DNA from: Propionivibrio sp.
GTDB taxonomy: Bacteria > Pseudomonadota > Gammaproteobacteria > Burkholderiales > Rhodocyclaceae
Reading direction: 5' to 3'
NCBI GenBank assembly: GCA_003249625.1
Contig: QKII01000250.1
Location: forward strand, 1 to 26,717
Length of the DNA: 26,717 bases
Shown here: positions 1 through 8,247 of the stretch, in pieces
Layout: each line of letters starts with the position of its first letter
Numbering within the stretch: position 1 is the first letter of the stretch
Made by a program: the position numbers and the translations under genes
Notes under the pieces: generated by a model
What the model was told of the DNA's origin: nothing
What the model saw: only the letters and a program-made list of their open reading frames with translations
Databases searched by the model: none

Positions 1-1
1 C

Positions 2-214
2 CTCGGCATGCAGTGCCACGTGGAAATGACACCGGAGATGATCGAATCCTGGAACGAGCAATGGGGAGAGGAGACGCTTGGACTGGCCCCACTGCCGCCG
101 TCGGTGCAAACGCCGGAGCAGATGCAGGCCGATACGGGCGAACGCCTGCCGGCAATGCGCCGGCTGGCCGATCAGCTCTATTCGGTATGGATCGAGGGAC
201 TTGTCAAAGACTGA
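2..214 (+). CDS. type 1 glutamine amidotransferase, C-terminal fragment
   Basis: This is the C-terminal 70 codons of a gene that begins outside the window. The visible start of the fragment reads LGMQCHVEMT, which matches the His-x-Glu part of the Cys-His-Glu catalytic triad of class I glutamine amidotransferases (GMP-synthase-like stand-alone type, usually about 230-240 residues). The tail (ERLPAMRRLADQLYSVWIEGL) is the usual helical end of this group. Such proteins release ammonia from glutamine, but the acceptor of the stand-alone family is often unknown. It converges on ssb, and the two share a bidirectional terminator. The catalytic Cys lies upstream of the window, so activity cannot be judged. 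Confidence 0.75.
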   Translation, partial: LGMQCHVEMTPEMIESWNEQWGEETLGLAPLPPSVQTPEQMQADTGERLPAMRRLADQLYSVWIEGLVKD

Positions 215-244
215 CCCCGGAAACTCGTCGCGCCGGACGCGCAC

Positions 245-283
245 AAAAAGCCCGGAATCCTGCATGGATTCCGGGCTTTTTTT
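245..283. terminator. bidirectional rho-independent terminator
   Basis: A perfect GC-rich stem (AGCCCGGAATCC paired with GGATTCCGGGCT) around a 5-nt TGCAT loop is preceded by an A run and followed by a T run. It can therefore terminate both the plus-strand amidotransferase transcript and the minus-strand ssb transcript. Confidence 0.9.
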
Positions 284-298
284 GCAGCCGATGTATCT

Positions 299-772
299 CT
301 AGAACGGAATATCGTCGTCCATGTCATCGAAGCTCGGCGCTTTTTTTGCCGGTGCCGGGCGATTGCCGCCACTCGATGGCGCCGACGAGGGCATGCTGCC
401 GCCGTATTCGACTTCTCCGCCGGACGACGAGGCGCTCTGGCGGCCGCCGAGCATCTGCATCTCATTGGCTTCGATTTCCGTCGTGTAGCGCTCCTGGCCT
501 TCCTTGTCCTGCCATTTGCGGGTACGGATGCGGCCCTCGATATACACCGACGAGCCCTTCCGCAGGTACTGTCCGACGATTTCGGCCAGCTTGCGGTAGA
601 AGACGACACGATGCCATTCGGTAATCTCACGCTTTTCACCGGACGCCTTGTCTCTCCAGGACTCGGTGGTCGCCAGACGAACATTGGCCACGGCATCGCC
701 GTTCGGCATGTAGCGGGTTTCCGGGTCGGCACCAAGGTTGCCGACGAGAATGACTTTATTGACCGAGGCCAT
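299..772 (-). CDS. ssb: single-stranded DNA-binding protein SSB
   Basis: This encodes a 157-residue SSB that coats ssDNA during replication, recombination and repair. The OB fold covers about residues 1-110 (start [18 protein letters not shown], then the [16 protein letters not shown] and [13 protein letters not shown] segments). A Gly/Ser/Pro-rich linker follows, then the acidic tip DDMDDDIPF that recruits partner proteins. The start was set at the ATG at 772, not ten codons upstream, because GGGAG (778-782) lies just before it and MASVNK is the family start. The gene is convergent with the amidotransferase gene. Its ribosome-binding site lies 3 bp from the AAGGAT target repeat of the 791-11387 element, so its original promoter has been moved away (see the promoter at 11412). 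Confidence 0.97.
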   Translation of the reverse strand: MASVNKVILVGNLGADPETRYMPNGDAVANVRLATTESWRDKASGEKREITEWHRVVFYRKLAEIVGQYLRKGSSVYIEGRIRTRKWQDKEGQERYTTEIEANEMQMLGGRQSASSSGGEVEYGGSMPSSAPSSGGNRPAPAKKAPSFDDMDDDIPF

Positions 773-784
773 GAAAACTCCCTG

Positions 785-790
785 AAGGAT
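785..790. repeat. left target-site duplication AAGGAT
   Basis: AAGGAT directly abuts the first end repeat of the island. The same six bases follow the inverted end repeat at 11388-11393. Tn7-family elements normally make a 5-bp duplication. The match is 6 bp, so either AAGGA or AGGAT could be the true duplication and the exact terminus is uncertain by one base. Confidence 0.75.
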
Positions 791-796
791 GCGCGT

Positions 797-856
797 GGAC
801 AATGTTTTGTGTCCGTGGACAATATTTTGTGTCCGTGGACAATAAACCTTGTCAAC
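797..856 (+). repeat. left-end transposase-binding repeats (three, 20-bp period)
   Basis: There are three sites spaced exactly 20 bp apart: GGACAATGTTTTGTGTCC (797-814), GGACAATATTTTGTGTCC (817-834) and GGACAATAAACCTTGTCAAC (837-856). The first two are dyads (GGACA, 8-bp spacer, TGTCC). The third resembles Tn7 left-end TnsB sites (GACAATAAA...) and shares TTGTCAAC with a right-end site at 11252-11269. They lie directly upstream of ssb. Confidence 0.7.
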
Positions 857-1461
857 ACAGCTTGAAGAAAATCAAATAGTTAAAAACAACAGAACAAAGT
901 GAAGGCAACAGACACCATATGGGCTCTGTAGTTTTGCTCACGTACAGCGCCGATATGCACCATTTGAGCTTCACTGAACCTAGTGAGTATACACTGAGGC
1001 CGTTCGCAAAAACCTTCCAAAGTTGAGCCCGAAGAACACATGGGAATTAGTGTCGTTCCGCGCCATCACCAACGCACCGAATTGAATAGCATTCAGGCAT
1101 AAAAAGCGCCATTGCATTCGAATAGGTGATAAACGTAGCGTAGAAAATCTGGGAACGTGCAAGGCGCACCCACAGAGAACCACGCTGCCCGTGCGGATAG
1201 GCAAGCGGTTGCAGGCTTGCACAGCGCACGACGCACGACGCTTAAACGTTGCGTCCGAATAACCTTACCGGACGATTTGGCCCCGCGCAAAAAACGCTGC
1301 GAGAATCAGCGGGTTGACCGCCAAATAGCGAGTTTATTTGAAGCACGCGCAAACCCGTAAGCACACGACAAAGCTACTATTGTTTAACCGGGTAAGTCAA
1401 GAGACTTCCATTTCCCTGTCATTGAGTCAGCCCCAACCAACGTCGATCGGGGAGTGGCAGG
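857..1461. other. 605-bp region with no supported gene
   Basis: No reading frame here has both a plausible ribosome-binding site and recognisable content. The short frames at 980-1290 overlap each other and give low-complexity Cys/Arg-rich translations. The stretch separates the left end repeats from the LacI gene and may be eroded cargo or transposon end DNA. Confidence 0.5.
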
Positions 1462-2517
1462 CTACGAGCGGCGTACGGTTCTTCCTACCTTGGTAATGCT
1501 TGGCCTAGCGGTAGTCCCGCGCTCTATGAAAGTAGGCTGAATAGGCACCTTAAGGGACGTTGATTCTCCTTTCAACCGTGCAAGCAACTGTAGTGCAGCA
1601 AGGCGTCCAATTTCAACGTTATCGACGCTCATAGTCGTCAGCGGCGGATCGAATTCAGCAGCAATTTCGATATCGTCAAATCCTGTTATCGATACATCAT
1701 CCGGCACCTTGATTCCCAGCTTATGTGCCTCAAGGAGCGCTCCGATAGCCAACGTATCGTTCCCACAGATAACAGCGGTTGGCTTAGGGCCGGAACTTTC
1801 GAATATTGAGCGAAAGCTCTCCCGACCAAATTGGATTGTTGCCGGACCTATGTGGAGATGCTGCGGACGCAAACCCAACCCCTCTTCCGCCAACTTCTCA
1901 CGAATCCCAGAAAGGCGAGCAATGGCCCGATCGTTCTTTGACATCGGTTGCAGTATTGCCCCCACTATCGTATGGCCAAGACCCAACAAGTGTTCTGTGA
2001 TCCTACGGTAGGCCTCCTGATTGTCAAAGCCAACATTAGGATGTTTGCTTTCCGGATGGAGTCCGTAAATTACGACATAGGGAATACGACGCGCCTCAAT
2101 CATTTCAAAGAGCTCAGGCTCCTGGGTTTCACCCACTATTGCCAGAGCTTCGACCCCGCGCGCCAACATCGTTTTAACCTGCTCTGCGGCTTGAGCAGGA
2201 TCGTAGTTTGAGTTCCCAATGAGCAGCGTAATATCTTGCTCAGCGAAGGCGGCTTGCATACCGACGACTTGGAGAGCCCAAACTTCTTGTCCCAAGGTAG
2301 GTATTACAACTCCGGCAATCGCAGTCCGACGCCTTGCAAGCGCTGATCCAGCCGCATGCGGAATCCAACCAAGCGAGGCCGCGGCCGCCAGTACCCGCTC
2401 TCGAACGTGAGAGGCTACTTTTTCCGGAGAATTAAAACTTCGCGAAACTGTTGCAGTAGATACGCCGGCCGCGAGCGCAACGTCTTGAGCGCGAGGTGCG
2501 CGTTCCATACTATTCAT
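1462..2517 (-). CDS. LacI/GalR-family transcriptional regulator
   Basis: This is a 351-residue DNA-binding regulator, the usual length for the family. The helix-turn-helix is at residues about 9-30 (QDVALAAGVSTATVSRSFN), and the hinge helix follows (SALARRRT, residues about 58-65). A periplasmic-binding-protein-like sensor domain comes next, with the motifs GVVIPTL, CGNDTLAIGALLEA and GFDDIEIAAEFDPPLTT. Such proteins sense a sugar or sugar acid, so it very likely controls the kinase/aldolase/TRAP/SDR cassette. Candidate operators occur in the divergent TRAP/SDR control region. The start at 2517 overlaps the stop of an 18-codon leader frame (ATGA). A second in-frame ATG at 2508 is possible. 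The ligand is unknown. Confidence 0.93.
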   Translation of the reverse strand: MNSMERAPRAQDVALAAGVSTATVSRSFNSPEKVASHVRERVLAAAASLGWIPHAAGSALARRRTAIAGVVIPTLGQEVWALQVVGMQAAFAEQDITLLIGNSNYDPAQAAEQVKTMLARGVEALAIVGETQEPELFEMIEARRIPYVVIYGLHPESKHPNVGFDNQEAYRRITEHLLGLGHTIVGAILQPMSKNDRAIARLSGIREKLAEEGLGLRPQHLHIGPATIQFGRESFRSIFESSGPKPTAVICGNDTLAIGALLEAHKLGIKVPDDVSITGFDDIEIAAEFDPPLTTMSVDNVEIGRLAALQLLARLKGESTSLKVPIQPTFIERGTTARPSITKVGRTVRRS

Positions 2518-2570
2518 ACGTTTAATCGGTTTAGGCTAACTAATAAGAAGTTCAGCTCACCTTTTAGCAT
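2514..2570 (-). CDS. 18-codon leader ORF coupled to the LacI gene
   Basis: On the minus strand an ATG at 2570 is preceded by GGAGGGAGTT, the strongest ribosome-binding site in this neighbourhood. The frame reads MLKGELNFLLVSLNRLNV and stops in TGA overlapping the LacI start codon (ATGA). The LacI start has no good ribosome-binding site of its own, so expression by translational coupling is plausible. The peptide has no recognised homologue. It could be a leader peptide, or the remnant of an older N-terminus. Confidence 0.4.
   Translation of the reverse strand: MLKGELNFLLVSLNRLNV
2522..2535. promoter_or_regulatory. possible LacI-type operator upstream of lacI-like gene
   Basis: AATCGGTT with flanking TT/AGG forms an imperfect dyad with a central CG, as is usual for LacI-family operators. 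It lies inside the leader ORF just before the regulator gene and could mediate autoregulation. The symmetry is weak. Confidence 0.2.
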
Positions 2571-2745
2571 AACTCCCTCCTAAAAACAGAAAAATTAGCC
2601 ATCGTGCGGTGGCTTCATCTTACTCACCACCCCTCTTCACGAACAGCAGTGGCAGCTAGCAGCCGACAACAATTTCTCAAAAGAACAAAAGCGAGCAAAA
2701 GACTAGCCTGCGGACAAGTCTCGCTCGCGATACCCTCAAATCCGA

Positions 2746-2985
2746 TTAACAAGCTCCCACGTCACATCCGGAGATTAAGGCCAGACGCTCCTCAAGGAGA
2801 ACCTCCAGTGTTTCCAACGCGCTGGTAAACCCGGAAATTCCTTCGGCAAGCTTTTCAGATGCCATCGCATCCACAGCATGCATGCGTTCGAAGGATTTTT
2901 GGTCAAGTGTAATTCGCTCTAGTCCCTCACGGCAGACTTTCACTGGATCAAGCTTGCGAGGCAAATCGCCTTCCGTTTGGCTCAT
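2746..2985 (-). pseudogene. transaldolase C-terminal remnant
   Basis: About 75 codons read [20 protein letters not shown], then a segment ending [25 protein letters not shown]. This matches the C-terminal helices of type 1 transaldolases, whose hallmark near the end is DxMAxxKLxEGIxxFxxxxxxLExLL. The catalytic Lys region and the whole barrel are missing. The fragment is fused in frame to a piece of IS5-family transposase (2986-3087), so an insertion or recombination broke the gene. Transaldolase moves a dihydroxyacetone unit between sugar phosphates, so the cassette may once have had another sugar-phosphate step. Identification is from remembered family motifs, not an alignment. Confidence 0.55.
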
Positions 2986-3087
2986 CAACTGCGCCGTGTT
3001 CTTGGTCAGTCCGCGATAACGCGCCTTCTTCATGCCGAAGCGATTCTTGATGATCTGAAAGGGATGCTCAACCTTGGCGCGGATAAC
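2986..3087 (-). pseudogene. IS5-family transposase C-terminal fragment
   Basis: About 34 codons read [14 protein letters not shown] then [19 protein letters not shown]. This is the conserved C-terminal end of IS5-group DDE transposases, containing the catalytic Glu of the E-x6-K type region (VEHPFxxIKxxFG). The upstream DDE core is absent, and the frame continues directly into transaldolase sequence after TAQL. No terminal repeats were found, so this is debris and not an intact IS. Confidence 0.75.
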
Positions 3088-3105
3088 GCAGATCTCAAAC
3101 AAGAG

Positions 3106-3240
3106 ATGGGCAAGCGTGTGCCAGTGCGCACCAAAGCGAAACTACGCGAAGCCGCAACCTCGCATATGCGACACCTCGAACAAAACCCCGAGCGCGTCAT
3201 CAGTTACTTCCAGGATAAGCGCGTCAAATATGCCGCTTAA
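3106..3240 (+). pseudogene. unrecognised short fragment, possibly transposase tail
   Basis: Forty-four codons from ATG 3106 end at TAA 3240 and read [16 protein letters not shown], then MRHLEQNPERVISYFQ. The pattern (arginine-rich helix, then NPxxVxSYF near a C-terminus) is reminiscent of the last residues of some IS630-like transposases, but I cannot establish this. It abuts the IS5 fragment on the opposite strand, which fits a patch of mixed IS debris. A small real gene is less likely because no ribosome-binding site is visible. Confidence 0.25.
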
Positions 3241-3353
3241 TACTTCATCGGGCCGGAGCAATAACCTTCCTATCTTTCCAAAAATCACAACCCACCCCAT
3301 TTATCAATTTCGGCCGAAGCTATCCGACCGCATTCTGGCAAGACGCCATAAGC

Positions 3354-4280
3354 TCAATTTCTATACGTTTTAAGAACAAGAGCATCGACCTCGGAACGCG
3401 TCGGACAGCCCAGTCGCCCACCAAATTTCGTGCATTTCAAGGACGCAGCAGCGCACGCAAACTGGGCGGCGTGTTCGATGCTTTTCCCCTCCAGAATTGC
3501 CAACGCAAGCGATCCGTGAAAAACATCACCGGCGGCCAAGGTGTCGACGATCGGGACATCGGGTGGCAAAACGCTGCGGATTCGCCCCTCCTCGTACCAG
3601 CAATATCCCTTTGGGCCACAACTGGCACCCACGTGACCACTATGCGAACGGCCCGTCTTGAGTAGCGCTTCCTCAACATCCTCACAGTCTGCGTAGATAC
3701 GTAATCCAGCGTCTGAGAACACCGCGTAGTCGGCAAGGGGCATCAAGCGCAAAAGGTCCTCGCGAGGGGCGACTTCGCCATCAACCATGCTAGGAATGCC
3801 CATCTTTCGCGCCGCGATCAATGCAGCCTCAGCCCCCTCAACCCATCGGGCTTCACAGTGCAAGAAGTCTGCATTTTTCAGACTGTCCAAAGGCAACCAG
3901 TCGGCAGTTTTGTCAGCGGTTTGATCATGAAATGGCACAACCAGACGCTGCCCCATTCGATCGACAATTATCGCGACTTGAGAGGTTGAGGAGCCTGGAA
4001 CAACATGCAGGTTGGTTGTATCAAAACCCTCATCAGCAAGACTATCTCGGGCCGATATGCCCAGCTGATCACTACCGATGCGCGACCAAATCTGTGCACT
4101 CCCTCCCAGTCTCCTGAACGCATAGGCAGCGGAAAGGGCCATACCATCGACAAGTTGGCACCGCTCTGATGGAAGAATTTTCGCTGGCGGTGGCGGAATT
4201 GAATCGACACGGAATATTGTTGCCGAGCATATCGCGCCAACCGCAATCATTGTTTTTGGCTGGGAGGAAGATTCAGACAT
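3354..4280 (-). CDS. PfkB/ribokinase-family sugar (acid) kinase
   Basis: This is a 308-residue ATP-dependent kinase of the PfkB fold, of normal length. The second PfkB signature is at residues 246-256 (DTLAAGDVFHG). D252 is the catalytic base, and Ala249 replaces the usual Gly of DTxGAGD. The N-terminal part holds the substrate lid and the LGG..I..RIGSDQLG segment. It lies 51 bp downstream of a KDPG/KDPGal-type aldolase gene on the same strand. The simplest inference is that it phosphorylates a 2-keto-3-deoxy sugar acid whose product the aldolase cleaves. Other PfkB substrates (fructose- or sulfofructose-like) cannot be excluded. No strong ribosome-binding site precedes ATG 4280. Confidence 0.9.
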   Translation of the reverse strand: MSESSSQPKTMIAVGAICSATIFRVDSIPPPPAKILPSERCQLVDGMALSAAYAFRRLGGSAQIWSRIGSDQLGISARDSLADEGFDTTNLHVVPGSSTSQVAIIVDRMGQRLVVPFHDQTADKTADWLPLDSLKNADFLHCEARWVEGAEAALIAARKMGIPSMVDGEVAPREDLLRLMPLADYAVFSDAGLRIYADCEDVEEALLKTGRSHSGHVGASCGPKGYCWYEEGRIRSVLPPDVPIVDTLAAGDVFHGSLALAILEGKSIEHAAQFACAAASLKCTKFGGRLGCPTRSEVDALVLKTYRN

Positions 4281-4331
4281 GTAAGTCGCTCATTTCGGAA
4301 AATAGATCGAATGAAAATGTGGCTCGCCGAA

Positions 4332-4985
4332 TTACTCTTGACGCAGTCGTTTCCACGCCTCGGCAAAACTTCTGGCGCGCTCCCCGACTTCCTCACAACT
4401 CATTCCAGGTTTGTATAGTGCCGAACCAAGCCCGAACGCACCTGCTCCCGCCTCGATATACGGTTTCATCGTTTCGGGGGTAATCCCACCAAAGGGAAGA
4501 AGCAAAATATCCTTAGGAAGAATCGCGCGCATTGACTTGACGACCTTCGGCGAAATCAATTCAGCCGGAAAGATCTTCAGAGCATTCGCGCCAGCAGCGA
4601 GAGCGGACAGGGCTTCGGTTGGGGTGGCTATGCCGGGAACACACACCATGCCCATTTTTTTTGCTTCACGGATAACAGCGACGTCTGCATGGGGCATAAA
4701 AACCATTTCCCCACCCCACGTCTTAATTTTCCCAACGTCTTCAACGTTCAGGACCGTACCCGCACCTGCGAGCGCGTCCTCAGGCAGAACCGCACGAAAC
4801 TCAGCTATGCTCTTGAAAGGTTCCGGCGAATTCAGCGGCACCTCAATCAACCGAAAACCCGACTCGTAGAGCACCGTTCCAATGGCATTGCATTCCTCCG
4901 GTTTGACGCCGCGCATAACTGCAACAAAGGGCATTGCTTTTCTTGCAGCATCAAAACGGGCCAGTAACTGCTCATATTGGTTCAT
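4332..4985 (-). CDS. 2-dehydro-3-deoxy-6-phosphogalactonate/gluconate aldolase
   Basis: This is a 217-residue class I aldolase of the Eda/DgoA family. It cleaves a 2-keto-3-deoxy-6-phospho sugar acid to pyruvate and glyceraldehyde 3-phosphate in the cytosol. E48 (in IEVPLNSPEP) is the expected catalytic Glu. K137 (in ALKIFPAE) is the Schiff-base Lys. VPGIATPTEALSALAAGA and GLGSALYKPG follow the DgoA pattern more closely than Eda. The start at 4985 was chosen for the AAGGAA ribosome-binding site, and because residues upstream (from a GTG at 5060) look unrelated. It lies between the kinase gene and dctP on one strand. No sugar-acid dehydratase is encoded in the window. Confidence 0.9.
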   Translation of the reverse strand: MNQYEQLLARFDAARKAMPFVAVMRGVKPEECNAIGTVLYESGFRLIEVPLNSPEPFKSIAEFRAVLPEDALAGAGTVLNVEDVGKIKTWGGEMVFMPHADVAVIREAKKMGMVCVPGIATPTEALSALAAGANALKIFPAELISPKVVKSMRAILPKDILLLPFGGITPETMKPYIEAGAGAFGLGSALYKPGMSCEEVGERARSFAEAWKRLRQE

Positions 4986-5090
4986 TGTGATTCCTTCAGC
5001 ACGATCTAATAGCTTGGAAATTCCATCACTCAACTGACGTCGATAAAAAATCATGGACACCAGTCGAGGATGATTTGATATGCTCGTCAG

Positions 5091-6104
5091 TTACTTCTTG
5101 GCGCGTGCTTTACCGATTTCTGCGTAGAGTTGCGTGACAACGTCCGCACCAATATTTGCGGCGTACTTGTCAACCACCGGCTTCAGCTTTGCGCGGATTT
5201 TTGACAGTTCTTCCGGGGAGAACTCGCTCACGGTCATATTTTTGTTGAGGATTTCGAGTGCCTTTTGCTCCGCTTCACGCGACAGCTTCCGCTGATAATC
5301 ACGTGCCTCGATTGCCGCCGCCGCGATAATGTCTTGCTCTTCCTTCGTCAGCTTGTCCCACGTTTTTTTGCTAGCGAGAAGCGACTGCGGGTTATAAATA
5401 TGGCGACTGAGAGTGAGGTACTTTTGCACTTCTTGGAACTTGTTAACCTCAATGATCGCCAGCGGGTTTTCTTGGCCGTCGACCACTTTTTGCTCGAGGG
5501 CGGAGTAGACCTCGGCAAAGGCCATCGGTACCGAGTTGGCCCCAAGGGCGTTAAATGCATCAATGTAGATCGGCGATTGCACGACCCGCAGCTTCAGCCC
5601 TTCAATATCATCCAGCTTTTCAACCGGGCGCTTGTTATTGGTTAAATGCCTGAAGCCCAATTCCCAGTACGCGAGATTCACCAAGCCCTTCGCGGGCAAC
5701 TTGTCGCCGAGAGTCTTACCAAAAGGACCGTCGACTACGGCGTCAGCTTCCTTCGCGCTGTCAAAGAGGAAAGGGAGATCAAGTGCTGCGAATTCTTTGA
5801 TCTGGCTCTGCAAAATACCGGAGTTCATCGAGGTGAAATCGATGGTCCCACCTTGCAGGGACGACACAACCTGCACATCGCCGCCAAGCGCCGAGCCCGG
5901 ATAGACCTTGACGGACATTTTCCCGCCACTCTTTTGCTTGATGATTTCGCCGAACTTCTCCGCCGCCAAGACAATGGGATGCCCATTGGCAACGGCCGTC
6001 GCAAAGCGAAAAGTATGCGTTTTAATTTCTGCGCTTGCTCCACCCATCATGCCCAAGCCACAAGCGGAAATAATTGCCGCCCCGATAACTTTTTTGAATT
6101 TCAT
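5091..6104 (-). CDS. dctP: TRAP transporter solute-binding protein DctP
   Basis: This is a 337-residue periplasmic receptor with a clear signal peptide (MKFKKVIGAAIISACGLGMM, cleavage after ASA at residue 25). It shows the DctP-fold motifs GHPIVLAAEKFGE, YPGSALGGD and LKLRVVQSP. Arg173 in the last motif is at the position that normally holds the ligand carboxylate. The ribosome-binding site GGAGGAG is strong. It binds an organic or sugar acid and delivers it to the DctQM membrane complex encoded upstream. Within this family the sequence alone does not fix the ligand. The neighbouring aldolase and kinase point to a uronate, aldonate or keto-deoxy sugar acid. Confidence 0.95.
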   Translation of the reverse strand: MKFKKVIGAAIISACGLGMMGGASAEIKTHTFRFATAVANGHPIVLAAEKFGEIIKQKSGGKMSVKVYPGSALGGDVQVVSSLQGGTIDFTSMNSGILQSQIKEFAALDLPFLFDSAKEADAVVDGPFGKTLGDKLPAKGLVNLAYWELGFRHLTNNKRPVEKLDDIEGLKLRVVQSPIYIDAFNALGANSVPMAFAEVYSALEQKVVDGQENPLAIIEVNKFQEVQKYLTLSRHIYNPQSLLASKKTWDKLTKEEQDIIAAAAIEARDYQRKLSREAEQKALEILNKNMTVSEFSPEELSKIRAKLKPVVDKYAANIGADVVTQLYAEIGKARAKK

Positions 6105-6206
6105 TTACTCCTCCTACTATTTCAACTGTGACAAAAAGCGCGGTTTGCCCGCATGAAATGAAAGCCGGAGATACTGCCCCGCCGGCCCTCAAAACTGATC
6201 CAGCAA

Positions 6207-7487
6207 TTACCCTCCGAACCACTTTGCCGGAACAATGACAATCGCCGGGAAGAGGATCATCATGGTCAGGACAACGAGGTTCGACACCAGGAATGGGGCA
6301 ATCCCCTTGATCACCTGGGTCATGTTGCTTCGGGTTGCCCCAGCGACGACGTTGAGCACCGTGCCTACCGGCGGAGTGATCAATCCAATTGAGCCGCAAA
6401 CAACAAAGATCACACCAAAATAGACTTCGTTGATCCCGGCCTGTTGGGCCACGGGCAACAGCACCGGGGTAAGGATCAGGATGATCGGCGAGAGGTCCAT
6501 CACGCAGCCGACGGCAAACAGGATGGCAATCATGGCGAGCATCAGCAACGTCTGGTTACCCATCAGTGGCTTCAAGAGTTCGACCATCTCGCCTGGTAGG
6601 TCGGCAATGGTGATCAGCCAAGCGGCGGCCAGCGCGGCGGCGACGAGGAACATGACGATACCCGTACTCTTGGTGGCGGTCACCAGAACGTCGAAGACTT
6701 GGCTGATCCTCAGTTCTCGGTAGATGACGATGGCCACGAAGAGCGAATAGACGGCGGCAACGACGGCGGCCTCGGTCGGGGTAAAGATGCCGAATTTGAG
6801 ACCGAAGATGATGATGCCAGGGAGGAACAGAGCCCAGACCCCTTCCCGAAGGGCAACCCCGACATCGGACCAGCTTTGCTTGTCGTGGACCTGGGCAGTG
6901 TCGTTGCGTGAGACAAACCACCAGGTGAAGGCGAGGCCAACGCCCATGAGGATGCCGGGGACGATGCCGGCGAGGAAGAGTTTGGAGATGGAGACGCCCC
7001 CAGCGACACCGAAAAGGATGAAGGGGATCGACGGCGGAATGATCGGACCGATAATGCCGCCGGAAGCGACGAGACCGCAGGATTGGCCCTGATTGTGACC
7101 GGAGGCGACCATCATGGGAACCAGCAGTGTAGCCAGCGCTGCAGCGTCGGCAACGGCGGAGCCGGAAAGGCTAGCCAGAAGAACGGAGGCGACGATAGCG
7201 ACGTAGCCGAGGCCGCCCTTTCGGTGGCCGACAAGGGCCAGCGCCACTTTCACGATACGCTTTGAAAGACCTCCGGCGTTCATAACTTCGCCCGCGAGGA
7301 GGAAGAAGGGAACGGCCATGAGGGTAAACGAGGTGGTACCGTTAATGAGATTCTGGGCGATGATCTGGGCGTCGAACATGTCCTGCTGGACCATGAGGGC
7401 GACGGCCGCGCCGAGGAGGGCGAATGCGATGGGCATGCCGATGATCATGCAGCCCGTAAGAGCGCCGAGGAAGATGAGGATAGTCAT
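6207..7487 (-). CDS. dctM: TRAP transporter large permease DctM
   Basis: This is a 426-residue integral membrane protein with about a dozen hydrophobic helices, the standard length for DctM. It carries typical motifs such as PFFLLAGEVMNAGGLSKR, GGIIGPIIPPSIPFILFG and GLITPPVGTVLNV. DctM is the sodium-coupled translocation channel of TRAP transporters. The start has AAGGAG eight bases upstream and is 15 bp from the end of dctQ, so the two are co-transcribed. The gene runs towards dctP, giving the order dctQ-dctM-dctP in one minus-strand operon with the aldolase and kinase downstream. Confidence 0.95.
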   Translation of the reverse strand: MTILIFLGALTGCMIIGMPIAFALLGAAVALMVQQDMFDAQIIAQNLINGTTSFTLMAVPFFLLAGEVMNAGGLSKRIVKVALALVGHRKGGLGYVAIVASVLLASLSGSAVADAAALATLLVPMMVASGHNQGQSCGLVASGGIIGPIIPPSIPFILFGVAGGVSISKLFLAGIVPGILMGVGLAFTWWFVSRNDTAQVHDKQSWSDVGVALREGVWALFLPGIIIFGLKFGIFTPTEAAVVAAVYSLFVAIVIYRELRISQVFDVLVTATKSTGIVMFLVAAALAAAWLITIADLPGEMVELLKPLMGNQTLLMLAMIAILFAVGCVMDLSPIILILTPVLLPVAQQAGINEVYFGVIFVVCGSIGLITPPVGTVLNVVAGATRSNMTQVIKGIAPFLVSNLVVLTMMILFPAIVIVPAKWFGG

Positions 7488-7502
7488 GTCGGGCTCCTTG
7501 GC

Positions 7503-8042
7503 TTAGTGGGCGTCATCAAGGCTGTGCCGTTGCACTTCGGCAAGGGCTTCTTCAGCTTCGGAGGCCATGGTGTGGGTAAGCTTGCCGGTGACGATGCAGT
7601 AGAGGTCGCCGAGCAGAACGAGAATGGCGATGACGCTAAACACGATGCCAACACCGTAAAGCGCGCTCATCGAAATTCCCGAGGCTGGTGCAAAGTTGCC
7701 AAGGTTGATAACGGTCTGCTGCCAGCTGCCGTCGAGGAACAACCACATCATGCCGATCATGAAGACATGGGCGATGGCAAGAAGAATTCTCTGGACCAAC
7801 AGGGGAAACTGGGTCAAAACGGCGTCAAAGCCCAAGTGGCCATGCTCGCGCAGTGCAATCAGACCAGCGGTGTAGGTCATCCAGGTCAAACCCCACGAGG
7901 ACAACTCTTCCGAGACGGTGATGCCGCTGTTGAAGGCGTAGCGCAACACCACGTTTCCAAACACCATGATGATCATCGCCACCAGACAGAAGGCTGCGAA
8001 GAGCTTGAGTACTACGAATAGCCAGTCAACTAGTTTTTTCAT
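7503..8042 (-). CDS. dctQ: TRAP transporter small permease DctQ
   Basis: This is a 179-residue protein with four predicted membrane helices. The family-typical N-terminal helix is followed by VVLRYAFNSGITVSEELS and then by LREHGHLGFD. DctQ is the small membrane subunit that scaffolds DctM. It is the first gene of the minus-strand catabolic operon. The ATG at 8042 has an AGGGACC ribosome-binding site, and a leader of roughly 210 nt separates it from the proposed promoter near 8259-8287. The C-terminal 25 residues are charged (EAEEALAEVQRHSLDD) and are an ordinary cytosolic tail. Confidence 0.93.
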   Translation of the reverse strand: MKKLVDWLFVVLKLFAAFCLVAMIIMVFGNVVLRYAFNSGITVSEELSSWGLTWMTYTAGLIALREHGHLGFDAVLTQFPLLVQRILLAIAHVFMIGMMWLFLDGSWQQTVINLGNFAPASGISMSALYGVGIVFSVIAILVLLGDLYCIVTGKLTHTMASEAEEALAEVQRHSLDDAH

Positions 8043-8247
8043 AAAAGGTCCCTACTCCGTTCTTCCTCACAAAACAGCGCGTAAAACAACGAGCACCACG
8101 CCGCACGATGACTACGCCCTTTGGATTGCAAATACCCAAACGCGTCACCTCGAAATTCTGTGCGGCGGATCAATCCAGCCCCCTGACCTGTGCCACACAC
8201 AACCTGATGCAAGGCAGTAACAACTCGTAGGAAAAGAACACTGAAAA

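Noticed and set aside
13..624. 203-codon plus-strand frame across ssb
   Set aside because: It is antisense to a certain gene, has an Arg/Pro-rich composition, and has no family features.
795..854. Three direct repeats with 20-bp period, superficially like a short CRISPR array
   Set aside because: There are no unique spacers. The units are contiguous and match Tn7-type transposase sites also found inverted at the far end.
850..855. TTGACA on the minus strand as a replacement -35 for ssb
   Set aside because: No acceptable -10 occurs at 16-18 bp (ACACAA at 17). The hexamer is part of a transposon end site.
980..1290. Overlapping short minus-strand frames
   Set aside because: They are mutually overlapping, have no ribosome-binding site, and translate to compositionally odd sequence with no family features.
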